Assembly (NCBI RefSeq): GCF_029784155.1
Contig: NC_073691.1
Span: 22,839,453 to 22,903,452, forward strand
Direction: 5' to 3'
Length of the DNA: 64,000 bases
DNA from: Uranotaenia lowii
Taxonomy: Eukaryota; Arthropoda; Insecta; Diptera; Culicidae
A program made the position numbers and the translations under genes. This document shows, in pieces, positions 1-12,019 of the stretch. Numbering within the stretch: the stretch's first letter is position 1; every line of letters starts with the position of its first letter. The notes beneath the pieces are model-generated. The model was given only the letters and a program-made list of their open reading frames with translations. It was not told the DNA's origin and did not search any database.

Positions 1-338
1 CAATTTTGACAATTTTGACAATTTTGACAATTTTGACAATTTTGACAATTTTGACAATTTTGACAATTTTGACAATTTTGACAATTTTGACAATTTTGAC
101 AATTTTGACAATTCGGACAATTTTGACAATTCGGACAATTTTGACAATTTTGACAATTTTGACAATTTTGACAATTTTGACAATTTTGACAATTTTGACA
201 ATTTTGACAATTTTGACAATTTTGACAATTTTGACAATTTTGGCAATTTTGACAATTTTGACAATTTTGACAATTTTGACAATTTTGACAATTTTGACAA
301 TTTGACCATTTGACTATTTTGAAAATTTTGAAAATTTT
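1..338. repeat. 9-bp satellite array A, (AATTTTGAC)n, cut by left edge
   Basis: About 34 near-identical head-to-tail copies of AATTTTGAC run from base 1, so the array continues beyond the window. Two copies read AATTCGGAC, centred near 115 and 133 and 18 bp (two units) apart, and one unit near 241 reads TTGGCAATT. The right border decays through ACCATTTGACTATTTTGAAA into unique sequence by about 338. The long open frame through it (repeating Thr-Ile-Leu) exists only because the unit is a multiple of three without a stop in that frame. It is not a gene. Unit and orientation match the larger array at 22682-24256. Confidence 0.97.
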
Positions 339-3300
339 GCGATTTGTTTCAAAGATTCAAAAGTTGAAAATCATATCGGAAACTGACCTTGCTCAACAAA
401 ATTCTTCTCCAGCCAGATTACTCCAAAGACACAGGCCAAACTAATCGGTGAACGAGTGGCCTTGGAAATATTGGATTAAAACCACCCCCACATCCGCCCA
501 AATTCGTCACCCCTCCTTCTACACAGTTCACAACTTTCAACTTAACCTAATGAAGTGTGTAATTTATTGGCAAATTTTGTCGCTTTCAGCCGGCTGCTGA
601 CTTAATGAGCATTTCGTCGAAAAAGTCATTTGTTTTTTATTCATTTTTTTTTCTCTTCAAGTGGGTGAAATTTCACCTACCTACACGTTCAGCACATTCA
701 TACATAAGCGTTTAGCTTACAAAAAAAAAATAAGAAAGAAAAATACACGCGCTACTACAAGTGCCTTTTTCTTCTTGATTTCTGGAGTGTGAGTTAGTGT
801 TGTGTAATCATCCGGTGCGACGCTATCAAGGTTATTCGGTGCGCAAAAATGGTCGGAAGTCAAATTTAAAACGAAGGGAAAAAATGTGTGCCAGTCGGTC
901 GTTAAGTCGAATTTAACGGAAGTTCACACAATTCCTGAACTTGTTTTTTTTCTCAAGAGGAAACCTTTGAGAGAGGAAATCTGAAGGGGGAGAGGTGTGA
1001 CCAAGTGGGCTTCCAATGATGCCGGGTGTAATTTGGGAAATTAATGAAGCTCACCGTGTCATCGTCAGGGCGTGAGCAGCAAAAGTTTGATTCTTTCTTC
1101 CTTGGAACAACAATGATTTTTGATCGAAGTTGAGGGCTTCCAGTAAATGTTTCTGAAGTTGAAGACACTATTTACAGATAGCGATATAAGGGATTTTTTC
1201 ATTGTCGGAAATTTTCGATTGTTTATTGGTGAGTAACACAAACCTCTTCAGATTTTAAATCGTAAAAATAGCAGTCATTGCCAAAATTGTAAAAGCTGTC
1301 ATTTTGTTCCTGTATGTTAAATCGAAAACTAGTGCCATGACATCTTTTAATTAAAATCAAATGTAAATTGCCAACTTTTGGAGGCATAATTAAATTCCGG
1401 CTGCATGCAATATCCCATCCACCGACCGGCACAATTCTCACCTTTTAGCCGAGCTTCCTGAATAACGCCCATTGCCACACCTCCAAGCATCCTGAAAATC
1501 GAATCCGGCTCGAAGGACCAACGACAGAGCACGGTAGTTGTGTTTTTGTTGATGTGTGTGCTCTCCTTCAATTTGAAAATTACACGTTCCGATCATAAGC
1601 TAGCTTGCTAGCTAGCGAGCAATTTCGAATCGGATTAGACGATTTGTAATTTATGGTAATTCAAACTTGATTGCCGGGTTATTTTTCTGTCCGAGAACGG
1701 CATTCGTCCGGGACACACGTTTCGGTATCGCTGGCTTCCACCAACAAAATGGCTCCTGCTGCAAAAAAAACGGAGGTACGACAAATGTTGAACCATGGGA
1801 TGTGGACAAGCATCAAGAAAGGATCTCTCCACTTCACAATTGCCCGGGAGCCTGACGGAGGCCTTTTGTGTTCCATTTTTTTTTCTGTTTTGACAGACCA
1901 ACAAAAGCCCAAAGGGAAAATGTTGAGATACACATGTTTTGGTCCTTTTTTCATACTGGATAGGATCTTTTCCGTGTTCATTCATTGTGGATGGAAAAAA
2001 ATCGGAAACAATTTACTCTTGGCCTGCTTCGGTTGCGCTCCATTGCGAGAGCCCTTCGAACTGCCATATTTTGACAGGTCGGTCTTTCCTTCGCCCTAGT
2101 AGGCTTTGATTTAAATCCACGTGGTCGACTCGGGAAAATTTCGGCCCAGGCTAGTAAGCTTCTAACTTAGATTATGGCTGAAGGACTGCGTCAAGTCACT
2201 TCCTTCAACATCAACTATTAGCAGCTCTGTTTCATTTTCTAGCTCCGAAAGGAAGACATCCAAGGCGAAGAAATTTGCATGAAACAGAAATTTAGCGCCA
2301 ATCATCCAATTTTCCCGCTCCGTAAAGCTGCCAAAGTTTCCGAAAACTACCGTCAAGGATGAGCTGAGGCAATTTTTCACAGCCTCCAATGACTACATTC
2401 AAAATGGGCGTTCGAATTAGCAGCAGTACATTTGGGATGCTAAATTTGGTAACCTTCAAAGCTCCATAACAGTTTTGACAGTTCGTTAAATCTCCCTTAA
2501 AGTTGGTTGAATAAATCGAAACCCTACGCTATGGAAAGAAATTGTGTTCCACCTCACTTTTCCATCTGTCAGCAAAAGCTTGTCAACCTGTAAGAAGGTG
2601 TGGAAGTGAAAAACATAAATCCCATATAAAAATAATAAAAAGTGCGAAACGACAGCCTAAGAAGGTTTAAAATTACCTTTTCTCGAAAAAGAAGAAACAC
2701 GAGCCAAACAAATTTTCCTACCCCGTGCCAATCAATCGGGTTTTTATTTTTGAGTAGGGTTTCTGCTTTTCTTTCCTGGTCCAAAATAGTTGCTCTTGCT
2801 TCTTAGTTCATATGGGTGCGATTTGTTTTCGTTTCCCGAAATTGGCTCTCGAAATAGAATGCCACTCAAAGCTTGAGGTGATTGAGTAAGAGTAACAGTG
2901 CTTTCACTCTGCAGCTTAGGCAAATTCGAAGCCCGGCAATTGCCCTGCTACATAACTTTAAGAGTGATTATTACAAAGCATACAAAACCGAGCGAGATGA
3001 CACCTTGTCACTTTGTTAACATTATGTCAAAGCTATTGGCGATACATATATTTGTTAATTTTTCTAATCAAGTTTTTTTTGGAAAAAATAGGCCTCAAAC
3101 CTCATCGTAGTGCTTAGATTGTTTAGCTTCGGGCTGTAAAACGGCAGAAAAACATCCCAAATAACAATGAAATAGCTTTATTCTGGTCAGCACAACTTCG
3201 TTAGAACATTCTATAACCAGAACTCTAATGTTGCTAAAATCTGGCTATTTGGCCGTAGTCTAGAAACATCATCATGTCCTATTTTTTAAACTGTAAATCG

Positions 3301-3431
3301 CTTATTTAAGCACAGCACGAAAAAACGATGAAAATTCGACTGTTGCACGAGAATTGGGGATGCTCTCTTTCGTCTTTTAAAGTGCGAGTTTGTATTGAAA
3401 ATTAACAAACTTTGGAAACTTTTTTCTCGAG
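339..3431. other. No recognisable gene; moderately complex single-copy DNA
   Basis: From about 480 to 2160 the sequence is less AT-rich and free of obvious repeats, which would suit a regulatory region, untranslated exon or deep intron, but no motif decides this. Overlapping open frames on both strands at 1635-2099 (up to 142 codons) show no recognisable domain and are treated as chance. A cluster of GCTAGC-type palindromes sits at about 1597-1620. From 2160 to 3431 the DNA becomes AT-rich and I see no supported feature. Confidence 0.5.
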
Positions 3432-3681
3432 AAACTTTTTAAACTGTCATATCTCGGATTGGTGTAAGTTAAAAAATATTTTTTTTGGCAATATTTAGTT
3501 CAACTATCAAATAAACGACTGTGAAATTATGGAAGACAGCTTATTTTTTTTAACTCGAGTTAAAAAAATAAGCTGTCTTCCATAATTTCACAGTCGTTTA
3601 TTTGCTAGTTGAACTAAATATTGCCAAAAAAAATATTTTTTAACTTACACCAATCCGAGATATGACAGTTTAAAAAGTTTA
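3432..3681. repeat. Near-perfect ~124-bp inverted repeat (hairpin element)
   Basis: The left arm begins AAACTTTTTAAACTGTCAT at 3432 and the right arm ends with its reverse complement at 3680. The arms meet at the palindrome AACTCGAGTT (3552-3561) with essentially no spacer. I see one base difference in the A/T run next to the centre and a few others (CTATCAAAT against ATTTGCTAG). Similarity becomes weak just outside 3432 and 3680. It is probably a foldback or MITE-type element. No target-site duplication was found. Confidence 0.85.
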
Positions 3682-4507
3682 AGCTTTTTCTGAAAAATCC
3701 TTTTTAACTAACGAACGCCTCCAGATACAAGTTTGCGCCTTAAGACAGAAATTTGCAAATTTTTATTACAAAAAAAAGCTTAGAAAACATTTTTTTCGTA
3801 TGAATTCATTCACAAAATTAAAGCCATAATACTGTTTTATCACATTATGTATCTAATGTCTTCGGTAAAGTTTCCTCAAAAACCGTTGGCTACAACTTTG
3901 TAGAAGACATTTTTCTCAATCTTTTTACTGGAAAAAGTTTTTATGTGTAAATCATGCATAAAGAACACGCCCTTATATTTGATTTAAGATTATTAAAGCG
4001 CATGATTTGATGAGCGTTTTTGCTCAAGAGACCATTTGTCTATCTCTTATAGTATCTTCAAAATCATTTTTTCCACGAAAAAGTTTCGTCCTGGACCACT
4101 TTGTAGTGGAATGAAACCATGTGTTGAAGATTAATTACGTTGTTTGACGCCATCTTAAAATCCAAGATGGCGGCTTCCGCTTAACTCAAAAATGTTGTAG
4201 GTAAATGACTTAACATCACATAAAATCTCCACAATATGGGTATTGGCTGAAAGGGATTCTTCATTTTCTTCTTTCTGGTAACATGTCTCCACCTGGATGA
4301 CATGAAAGCTGATGAGGACCAGTATCTCAGACTATATGACTAAAATCAAGCAAGGTTTTTCAAGTTTTATTGTTCGTGTAAAATTTGAAATCAAAGTTAA
4401 GGTGAATTATCTGAAACCTATGAAAAAAGACTGATTTTATTGACGTTTTCAGGTCACAGAAAATGTAGTTCAAATTTTCCTTTTTTTCCATAGTTCCTAT
4501 ATAAGTA
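3682..4507. other. No gene seen
   Basis: AT-rich sequence with many stops in all frames. ATCCAAGATGGCG near 4160 looks like ordinary unique sequence. Nothing can be assigned. Confidence 0.5.
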
Positions 4508-4692
4508 TGTTTGTCAGATCTCCCGAATTTATCTGGGTTTGCCGAATAGGTTATTTAAAATTTTCCGGATTCCCGGATTTCATTGGAAAAGCCCGGGTTT
4601 TCCCGAGTTTATTCTCACTCTTATTCTCAAATCAAATGGTAAAATATCCCGGATTTGTACAGATACGAACTGAAATAAATCTGACAACCTTA
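4508..4692. mobile_element. Short MITE-like copy, TTGTCAGAT...ATCTGACAAC ends (family 'CCCGG', copy a)
   Basis: The stretch is bounded by TTGTCAGAT at the left and ATCTGACAAC at the right, which are inverted. Between them are repeated CCCGGATT/CCCGAATT/CCCGGGTT motifs. The same ends and CCGGGCAA-type motifs occur in the longer relatives at 29933-30377 and 63425-63915, so this is probably an internally deleted member of one non-autonomous family. No transposase is present and no clean target-site duplication was seen. Confidence 0.6.
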
Positions 4693-4847
4693 ACATAAAG
4701 GCATTGTAAGTGATTTTACACTATTAGGTATTTATTTTTAAACCGTTGCACAATGGGGAAAAAAGTTTTAAATCGCAAAAAATTCAATATCTTCCCTCCT
4801 ATGTACACGAACTGAATCCATGAAAATATACTTTCCTTAAGTGAAAA

Positions 4848-4868
4848 TGTCCCTGTCCCTGTCCCTGT
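4848..4868 (+). repeat. Short (CCCTGT)n tract
   Basis: Three to four tandem copies of a hexamer read GTCCCTGTCCCTGTCCCTG. It lies at the left edge of the foldback element that follows. Confidence 0.8.
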
Positions 4869-6250
4869 TTAACCTCTTAATTTCCCTATATTTTATAAAC
4901 AATCAAGAAGAACACTGATTTGGTTAAGAAAGTTTTGCATAAAATATAACCCATCTTATTTGTGTGTGTGTTTTTTTTTTCGAGAAATCGAATTAAGACT
5001 GTTTAAACTACCATATGCTTCATAAAATAGAGTTATGGCTGATTTTACCCTCGATTCTCCTATAGGCACAATTTTCCCGTATGTTTGGATAACGTGCCGC
5101 TATTAAGACTACCCCCATTCTAAAGTTTGGACTTGTAAATTATGAACCAAATGTGACCTTTCTTATGTGTTTTTTTTTCCGAAAAATCAAATGAAGGCTA
5201 TTTGAGAGCCATCTCACGCATCGTAAAATGGAGTTATGGGTGATTTTTTCTATCAATTCCCCTACAGTTTTCTAACGATTAGGCTAAACTCCATTTTCCG
5301 AGACATGCAGTGACAGAAATAGCCTTTATTCGATTCCATCCAAGATAGGACACATTTGGTTTTCATTTGAAGTCCGAACATGCTTTCTCTGAATAAATTG
5401 AAAAATGTTGGGAAATTGAGGAAAAATTTGTAATAACTTCAGTTTTCGATGCGTTCAGTGGTTCAGATAGCCTTCGTTCGATTTCTCAAAAACAAAAAAA
5501 AAACACTGAAGAAAAAGATTATTTTGGTTCCAAATTTCCAAGTCCGATTATGTTTTTTTCTGAATGAATTGAAAAATATACGGGAGTTGAAGGGGAAAAT
5601 AGCCGTAACACCAGTTTACGATGCGTTCGGTGACTCAATTTTTCTTCATTCGAGTCCTCGGAAAAATAACAAAAGAAAAATCTCATTTGGTTCAAAGTTT
5701 TCAAGTCCAGACAGGCTTTTTCTCTGGATTGTTAGAAAAATGTGAGGAATTAGGGGTAAAAACAACCACAGTTTTTTAGAGCGTGTGGTAACTGAAAACC
5801 TCTTTGTTCGGTTCCACAGAAAAAAAAAATCTCATAAGATGCAGTCTCATTTGGTCTTCAAGTCCGTACATGCTTATCTGCAATATTTTTTTAAATAGGG
5901 GAATTGGGGATAAAACAGCCAACACTCTATTTCCCGATGCGTGCGGTGACTCAAAGAGCCTTCGTTCAATTTCTCGGATAAAAATCGCATAATATAGGTC
6001 ACATTTGGTTTATATGTTCAAGTCCAAACCAACATTTTTGATAAATAATTTTAAAATAAAAGGGAATTGAGGGTAAAATCGCCCATAACTTAATACTACA
6101 AAGTGTATGCTCAAACAGCCTTTATTTGATTACTCGATTTAAAACACACAAAATTGGACTCATTTAGTTAAAAACAAAATTAGTTCAAATCAGTGTTCTT
6201 CTGGATACCAAATATTAAGGAATTGAGGGTTTAAAAGAGACTATATCTCC
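4865..6250. mobile_element. Foldback-type element with ~165-bp tandem subunits in inverted arms
   Basis: The right arm (about 5285-6250) holds roughly six head-to-tail units. Their phase marker GATGCGT..GGTGACTC, or a variant, lies near 5303, 5448, 5620, 5778, 5936 and 6101, giving units of about 150-172 bp. Each unit continues with AGCCTTCGTTCGATTTCTCG, then CACATTTGGTT, CAAGTCC and GGAATTGAGGG. The left arm (about 4865-5270) holds about two units of the same sequence in reverse orientation. The outermost parts match too: the left arm read in reverse and the right arm both contain AAATCAGTGTTCTTCT. The symmetry axis is near 5277. Tandem repeats inside unequal inverted arms are the architecture of Foldback elements. 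No transposase frame is present. Confidence 0.75.
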
Positions 6251-9052
6251 GTTCGTAAGCTTTGGCGGCGTTTGAAACTATGTCCAATCCAATTTGGTTC
6301 ATGTGGGAGGGAAGATTATGAATTTCGTCGTGGTTCATACACTTTTTTCCCAATTGCTCGTTGGTGTTTTAAACTTCATAGCATATTTGGTTGAATTTTC
6401 ATCATTTTAACTAGCCCAAATCAATATATTCTGTTCGGCTGTTGAAAGCATTCCGAAGAATTGAAATTGTTTCATGCTATTCGAAGCCAGGTTAACGTAC
6501 TGCTCTCCATGGCAAGAAATATAAAAAAAATGTGATTGTTTTTATGGCTCGATTAGTTTGTTTAAGTCTCGACTCGATCCGTATTATGCGATTTTTTGCG
6601 ATATTTTCAAGGTTTGTATAATTTGCAACATCCGATATTTTTCATATATGTATGTTGGTTTATGTTTAAGTTTTGTTGCATGTACTTTTAGCACGAAAGT
6701 AACTTTGATACATTTTTTCAAAATAAAAAATTTTATATTTTTTCCTTGATTTCTTGATTTGACTTATAGTGTTTTCGTTTATTACCAGTGGTAACCTAGT
6801 TATCCACGAGTTTTGCCTGAACTGCTGTTTTTGTGTTCGTTTATTAATTCAGAAGTCCACTAGTTTTGCCCAAGGTTTGAACCTCAAGCAGGCGGTTGCA
6901 ACCCGTAGAAGTTGTCAGTGTTGGGGGTAAGCATAAGGTTGACTATAGCAACCATATATTTGCATCGTACCGGGTGACGATTCTGTTTGTTTATTCGGAG
7001 AAAGTTTTGCCCCGCGCCGGTGGAGAAAAACGAAAACGGCATTATTTTGTATCAGGGTGATTTGCCAATCGTTGTCCCCTTACCCATTGTTGCACGGAAT
7101 GACTTCAATTGTCAATATTTCAGCTGAGAATTAGAATGTTTACTGATGAAACGAGGCTTTTAACGATATTTACATTTTAAATTTATCTTGTTTTTGTGTG
7201 CTAGTTGTTAAACAAAACCTTAAGATTCCTTCTGCGGCAAATAAGGTTAAATATACATCAGACGTAAACATTTTTCGTATCGCTTTTCTTTACGAAACGA
7301 TTGTTGAACAAATTTAAAACCAAAATTTGTAAAAAACGATCCATAAATAACCAGAAAAAAATCGAATCGGGAAAAAAATGGTCTGCTTTATCCCCTCCTG
7401 TCCCATTTTTGTACCAAAGTCGACTGCAAGATTTGTATGAAAAATTCAAATTTAATTATTTGTTTACCTCAAAAAAAATTGTTTAGTTATTTTCACAGCC
7501 AAAAATAGCAATACAATTTTTGAAATTAATTTATTGAGTTCTGAGATAGCGCAACGTGCTTATTTGAAAGCTGTGAAACCGTAGGATGAAAATAAAAAGT
7601 CGCTTTTAACTGCTTTGCATATCCAATGAATATGATGATTAATATAATACTCGCAAAAAAATGTCATGAAATTATTGAAAGCTGTAGCAAACAAAGCCTG
7701 CAATTTTACATATCATTTCAATGGAATCTGATTTTATATTTTGAAGTGGTTATAACTTTTTGTGAAATAATTTGATTCTTCTAATGTTGGCAAAAAATGA
7801 AGCTTGAAAATTGATAAAATCAATATCAAATCAATGACAAACTTCATTTTAAGCTTATTTGAATTTCCTGGATGATTTAATATTCAAAAATTTTTATCCG
7901 TACGAAATTGAACACGTTCACTGATTACAGGCAACTGAAAAAAAACTCGAATTGTCTTTTGATATGACATGTTTTTTTTTCTTGAAAAATAAGTTAATAT
8001 TTGCGTTTAATTATTTTAGTAATTTCTGTGCTCTGATGAACTGATTTGCACTCAGAATTTTCAAATTTTATGCACTCAATGTTAATTATCAATAATTCAA
8101 CCTTTATTCCAAGACACTTCATATTTCTATAAATATATTACTTCTATCTTATAATAGTAAAATTGAGGTTTTGAGATTATTAAACTTATTGAAAAACATA
8201 TCTGTGATTGTTCTAAAAAAAACTCTGTTTATCAAATTTCGAGGCCACAAATCTTGAAGAACTGTATTTCATGTCGGCAGCGAACCCCTTGCTTTTGATA
8301 ATAATATTGTCAAAATAATGTACAGTGGGAAAACTTCAACTCTAAATTCCAAAAAAAACTCGAAGTCGAAGATTGGAAGACCCGAAATATTACTTATCAT
8401 TCAAATCAATTCAATTCTGTCGTCGAGCTAGACCGGAGACATTTGAGTGAAGCTTTATATGGGTCTTATTATTCAGGAAAAACCAGTCATAACTTCAGGA
8501 AACTTTATATGATCTAAACAGTTTTTCAGGCGAAAGATTTCAGTGTGAATTGTATGTTTCATGAAGATTGATGAAATGCTACAGAGGTTATACAAATTTC
8601 CAATTCAATCCCACTTTCATGAAAAACATATTCAAAATAAACTTACTTTTTGAATTGATATGTTCAATAAATCAGATGGACGATCTGAAACATTGGGCAT
8701 GGAGTCTACTTTTAAGCTTTAAGTTCATTAAGGTGTTTATTTATATGGAGTCTTTGACTACTGTCATACAGACTCAATATTAAAAACTAACTTATGAGTA
8801 AGATTACAATACTTTTAAAATTAGTCTACATCACTTGCAATTTATAACGTAGATTTAGATAAATGAAAGTCAAATAAGGGCGAGACAACATTAAAAGCTT
8901 GACAACATCCGGTGCAAGAGGTGATTTTGTCCAAATACTGTTCTGCTTCTTGGCAACCATAAAATCAACTGATTACGTAGTTTTCGAGCTGGAGCGTAGA
9001 GGTTCAAACTCTGGAGCAGTTGAGAATAGTCAACAGCGTTGATCAAAATATC
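6251..9052. other. No gene seen; AT-rich DNA
   Basis: Stops are frequent in all frames, and the short open frames at 6558-6749, 7258-7486 and 8568-8783 carry no recognisable domain. I see no long tandem or inverted repeat. It may be intergenic sequence or old decayed transposon. Confidence 0.5.
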
Positions 9053-9590
9053 TTAGATGAAGATTCGTTGCAGATAGTTTCTTTTTTGACTCAAAGGCGT
9101 CATTGATACGGGATTTTGCCAGGGCAGTGCATTTTTCTGGATTCTTTCAATCCTTTCGCTGTGGACGGAGTGATAAGGAGCCCAAACTGGGACCGCATAA
9201 TCCAAGACGCTGCGTACTAACGAGCAGAATGCAGTTTTTAATGCGTACGGGTCTTCAAAACTTGACGTATTCCGAAAGAAAAAAAACCGACAAAGCGAAT
9301 CCTTTGGCTGTAGCCGTCGTGACATGCTGGGAAAAAGTGAGGTTTTGATCAAAAGTAACCCCACCCCAAGTAACTTTTTATGGAGGTTACCTTTTCGAGT
9401 TAGTTTCCACTTAAAGCGTAGTTTTTAAAAATTGAGGCTCTACTCCTGAAGAAGCTTATGCACTTGCACATCATCAGCTAACACTAGTTTCGGTGATTGA
9501 AGGAAAGTTGCTAAATCGTTTATAAACAGCACGAAGACAAGCGGTCTTAAGTGGCTGCCTCGCGGTACACCAGACGGCATGTTGAACACA
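9053..9590 (-). pseudogene. Decayed non-LTR retrotransposon reverse transcriptase fragment
   Basis: Read on the minus strand, two separated segments match the C-terminal half of a LINE reverse transcriptase. The upstream segment (about 9590-9445) reads SGVPRGSHLRPLVFVLF followed by LADDVQVHKLL. This is the conserved SGVPQGSxLGPLLF block and the catalytic Y/FADD box, with Tyr replaced by Leu. After a degenerate gap, a 103-codon open frame (9364-9053) contains AFCSLVRSVLDYAVPVWAPY and a downstream ERIERIQKNAL, the usual region behind the reverse transcriptase domain. Frame breaks separate the parts and the 5' end is missing, so it cannot be functional. The wording resembles the I/R1/LOA-type group more than the intact Jockey-like LINE at 49.6-56.7 kb, but the clade call is an inference. 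A search of the translation against retrotransposon libraries would settle it. Confidence 0.8.
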
Positions 9591-10189
9591 ATTTATATTC
9601 ATAATGAAAAATCGATCGTCTTCCTAGGGAGTCTTAAAGCCATTATTTTATAAAATCACATCTTCTTCACGGGGGCAAAACAGAACGCATCCTTTTATTC
9701 TTTCACCTGTTAAAAGGTACTTCAAAAAAAGTTTTTATGGAATTTCTATGACACACAATTTTATGTTGGTAGGACATATAAAGAAAAAAGCTCAATACTG
9801 GGCATGTAATACTTTACTCAGATGGCTCCAGTTAAATTCAGCGTCAGATTTGGTTATCTGAGGAAATTGCACGTGTTAAATGCTATTCCAGACTCTCATA
9901 CCAGGGCAGCGGGTTTTTTCGATTTTGGGTTCGAATTTTCCCATTGTACATTCAACGGTTTATATGGAAGACTCCCCTCAAAAGGGACCGTCTCCAAATT
10001 GGATTTCACTCGAACTAGAAGTTCTCATAATAAGCTTCTATAATAAATAAAAGGCTCTTTGAGCACATGGTGGCTGGGCTATAAGAAGGTTTTCAAAATG
10101 TGCAACCATTGGAAAAAAATCGAACAACATTAGGCACGACATAAAATTTACCTGTGCAACAAATCTGTGTTATTCATCGAACACATTCC
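9591..10189. other. No further gene evidence between two retroelement relics
   Basis: Upstream of the LINE relic (minus strand) any reverse transcriptase coding sequence is too decayed to follow. The short frame at 9822-10043 is not recognisable. Confidence 0.45.
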
Positions 10190-10352
10190 TGCCGTAGTGA
10201 ACGAGTTTCCAGTTCCAAATTGGATGGTGGATTTTTGCTATCACTAGCCAATGAGCCTATAACTTCAACTACACTTACAAACCGATACGAGTTTCTAGTC
10301 ATACCATTCGGTTCAAACTTTTCACCGGCGATGTTTAAGCGTTCAAAAATTT
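10190..10352 (+). pseudogene. Relic of LTR-retrotransposon (gypsy-type) reverse transcriptase
   Basis: Within an open frame running 10154-10390, residues read KLDGGFLLSLANEP, TSTTLTNRYEFLVIPFG and SNFSPAMFKR. These line up with the gypsy/Ty3 reverse transcriptase block of the form KLDLxxGFxxxPL, then TxFxTPxGxYEFLxMPFG, then LxNxPAxFQR. Only about 50 residues survive. The catalytic YxDD box that should follow is absent because the frame runs into AT-rich sequence at about 10352. No LTRs, gag, integrase or primer-binding site were found nearby. Family level is an inference from motif memory. A protein search of this short segment would confirm or refute it. Confidence 0.6.
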
Positions 10353-11499
10353 CTACCTTTTGTTTTTTTTTAATAGCTCTTCAAACATGAAAAGCAATCA
10401 GACCCTAACTAACTACGATCAATGGAATTTTGAGGACTTATCAGCAAACAAAAAACTTCTCTATTTCGATAAAACTTTACATCAATTAACATTTATTTGT
10501 TTCGTTTTGTGCCCCTTTTTCCCAGCGATAAGAGATGAATTATACATCTAAAAAAATTAAACATAACCTTTTCCCTTTTTCAATAATTTTAATGAATAAC
10601 TTTTTTTTTATTTCGATAAACTTTCCATCGGTGTTTTATTATCAAAAACTGATCTATACTCTCAAAAAGAATTTTTCTCATCTTAGACAAAAAATAAATC
10701 CACTCCAAAATCGCATTCCGGGAAAGGACATTACTTTGACTAACAAAAAACACCTCCATCGATACCGGAGGTTGTACATTGTACAAGGTACGAAAATCAT
10801 CACCCACCTCTCCTCGGAGGGTAAATCCGTATAATCCCTTCCCAGAGACTCGTAAAGTGATTTGTTCTGTTCAACGCGTACATTAGCATGTGAACCCACA
10901 TACATATACAGGCAAAAACATACTCAGACCGATTTTGGTAGGTCGGTTAAAAAACCGAGGCAGACAACATTGAAACTGGCAAAGTCCCAACTCCGGAGAG
11001 ACCGTCTTCCGACGACAACACTCGAATGAGGTGTTTGGGTTTTTGGTGTTGGCTTAGTTTGGAACCATAAAAAGGTAGCTTTAATTCTATATGTATCTAC
11101 ACCCGAATGGATTTACCTGGCTTTTTACCGATGGTGTTGTCGCAGTTAAGAAGTTTTCGATTATGTTGTGACTGTTATTGAATGATTGGGGACACTGTTC
11201 AAATTTTCTATAAAAAGGTTCGACATTTAACCCTGAAATAGTAAACCTTTTTGAGGGAACTTGAGATCCTTTTTTTTTTTAAACCAATTTACGGATTTTA
11301 AGATTTGAAAACAAAAAATTAACAAAATAGAGAAGAAGTTAAACAAATCATTAATCTGTCAACTGTTCAAGTTTTTTTTAAATAAAAGTCTCACTACACA
11401 TTTCTGGCGGTAGTAATTGAAAAAATTTGGCTACGCACTACCCAAGCAGTTTAAAATTTAATATTTAACATAAACTTTGTACTGAATGTTGCTCTAGAA
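10353..11499. other. No gene seen
   Basis: AT-rich stretch, with a patch of higher complexity at about 10730-11060 that contains overlapping short frames on both strands without recognisable domains. A host regulatory role is possible but unsupported. Confidence 0.45.
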
Positions 11500-11853
11500 G
11501 TCTAGAAGCATTACCATCACATACCAAATTTTTGTTCCTCACGAGCCTACTACTATGAAGTGGTAGATACAGATAGAGTTGCATCTACCACCACACATTA
11601 GTAGGCTTAGCGAAGATAACAAACTGAGAAGACTTAAACATCGATAGATGCGTTTCTGAGTTAAAGGGAGCTTATCAGAGCGATCACATATCATCTTTTT
11701 GTTCGTCCGCACTACAAGTTCTCGCTTGTGGGGCGGACCACGCTAAGCCTACTAATGTGTGGTGGTAGATGCAACTCTATCTGTATCTACCACTTCATAG
11801 TAGTAGGCTCGTGAGGAACAAAAATTTGGTATGTGATGGTAATGCTTCTAGAC
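11500..11853. repeat. Perfect 113-bp inverted repeat with 128-bp spacer
   Basis: The left arm 11500-11612 (starting GTCTAGAAGCATTACCATCA) and the right arm 11741-11853 are exact reverse complements by eye. Each arm contains a nested smaller inverted repeat (AGCCTACTA ... TAGTAGGCT) around a near-palindrome GGTAGATAC...GCATCTACC. The spacer contains its own hairpin, GTCCGCACTACAAG paired with CTTGTGGGGCGGAC across a 6-base loop (about 11705-11738). No coding frame is present. The identity of the arms suggests a recent event or ongoing gene conversion. A foldback or MITE origin is plausible but no target-site duplication was found. Confidence 0.9.
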
Positions 11854-12019
11854 AAATTCTACCCGCTCATTTTCACCATCTTTCATTTCTTCTAACCTTC
11901 TATCCATCTATATAAAAATTTCATAATCTTTAGATGTCCCTACTAAAAAGGACATCACTTTTCACCGCTAGGCCGATAAATCAAAGTAACAAACAAACAT
12001 TACGGTGGTTAATCTCTTC

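Noticed and set aside
6..305. 99-codon frame of repeating Thr-Ile-Leu
   Set aside because: Translation of satellite array A.
1635..2099. Overlapping 142- and 116-codon frames on opposite strands
   Set aside because: No recognisable domain, both strands open, no start or splice context to support either.
8998..9040. tRNA-like GGTTCAAACTC (possible B box)
   Set aside because: No matching A box or cloverleaf stems around it.
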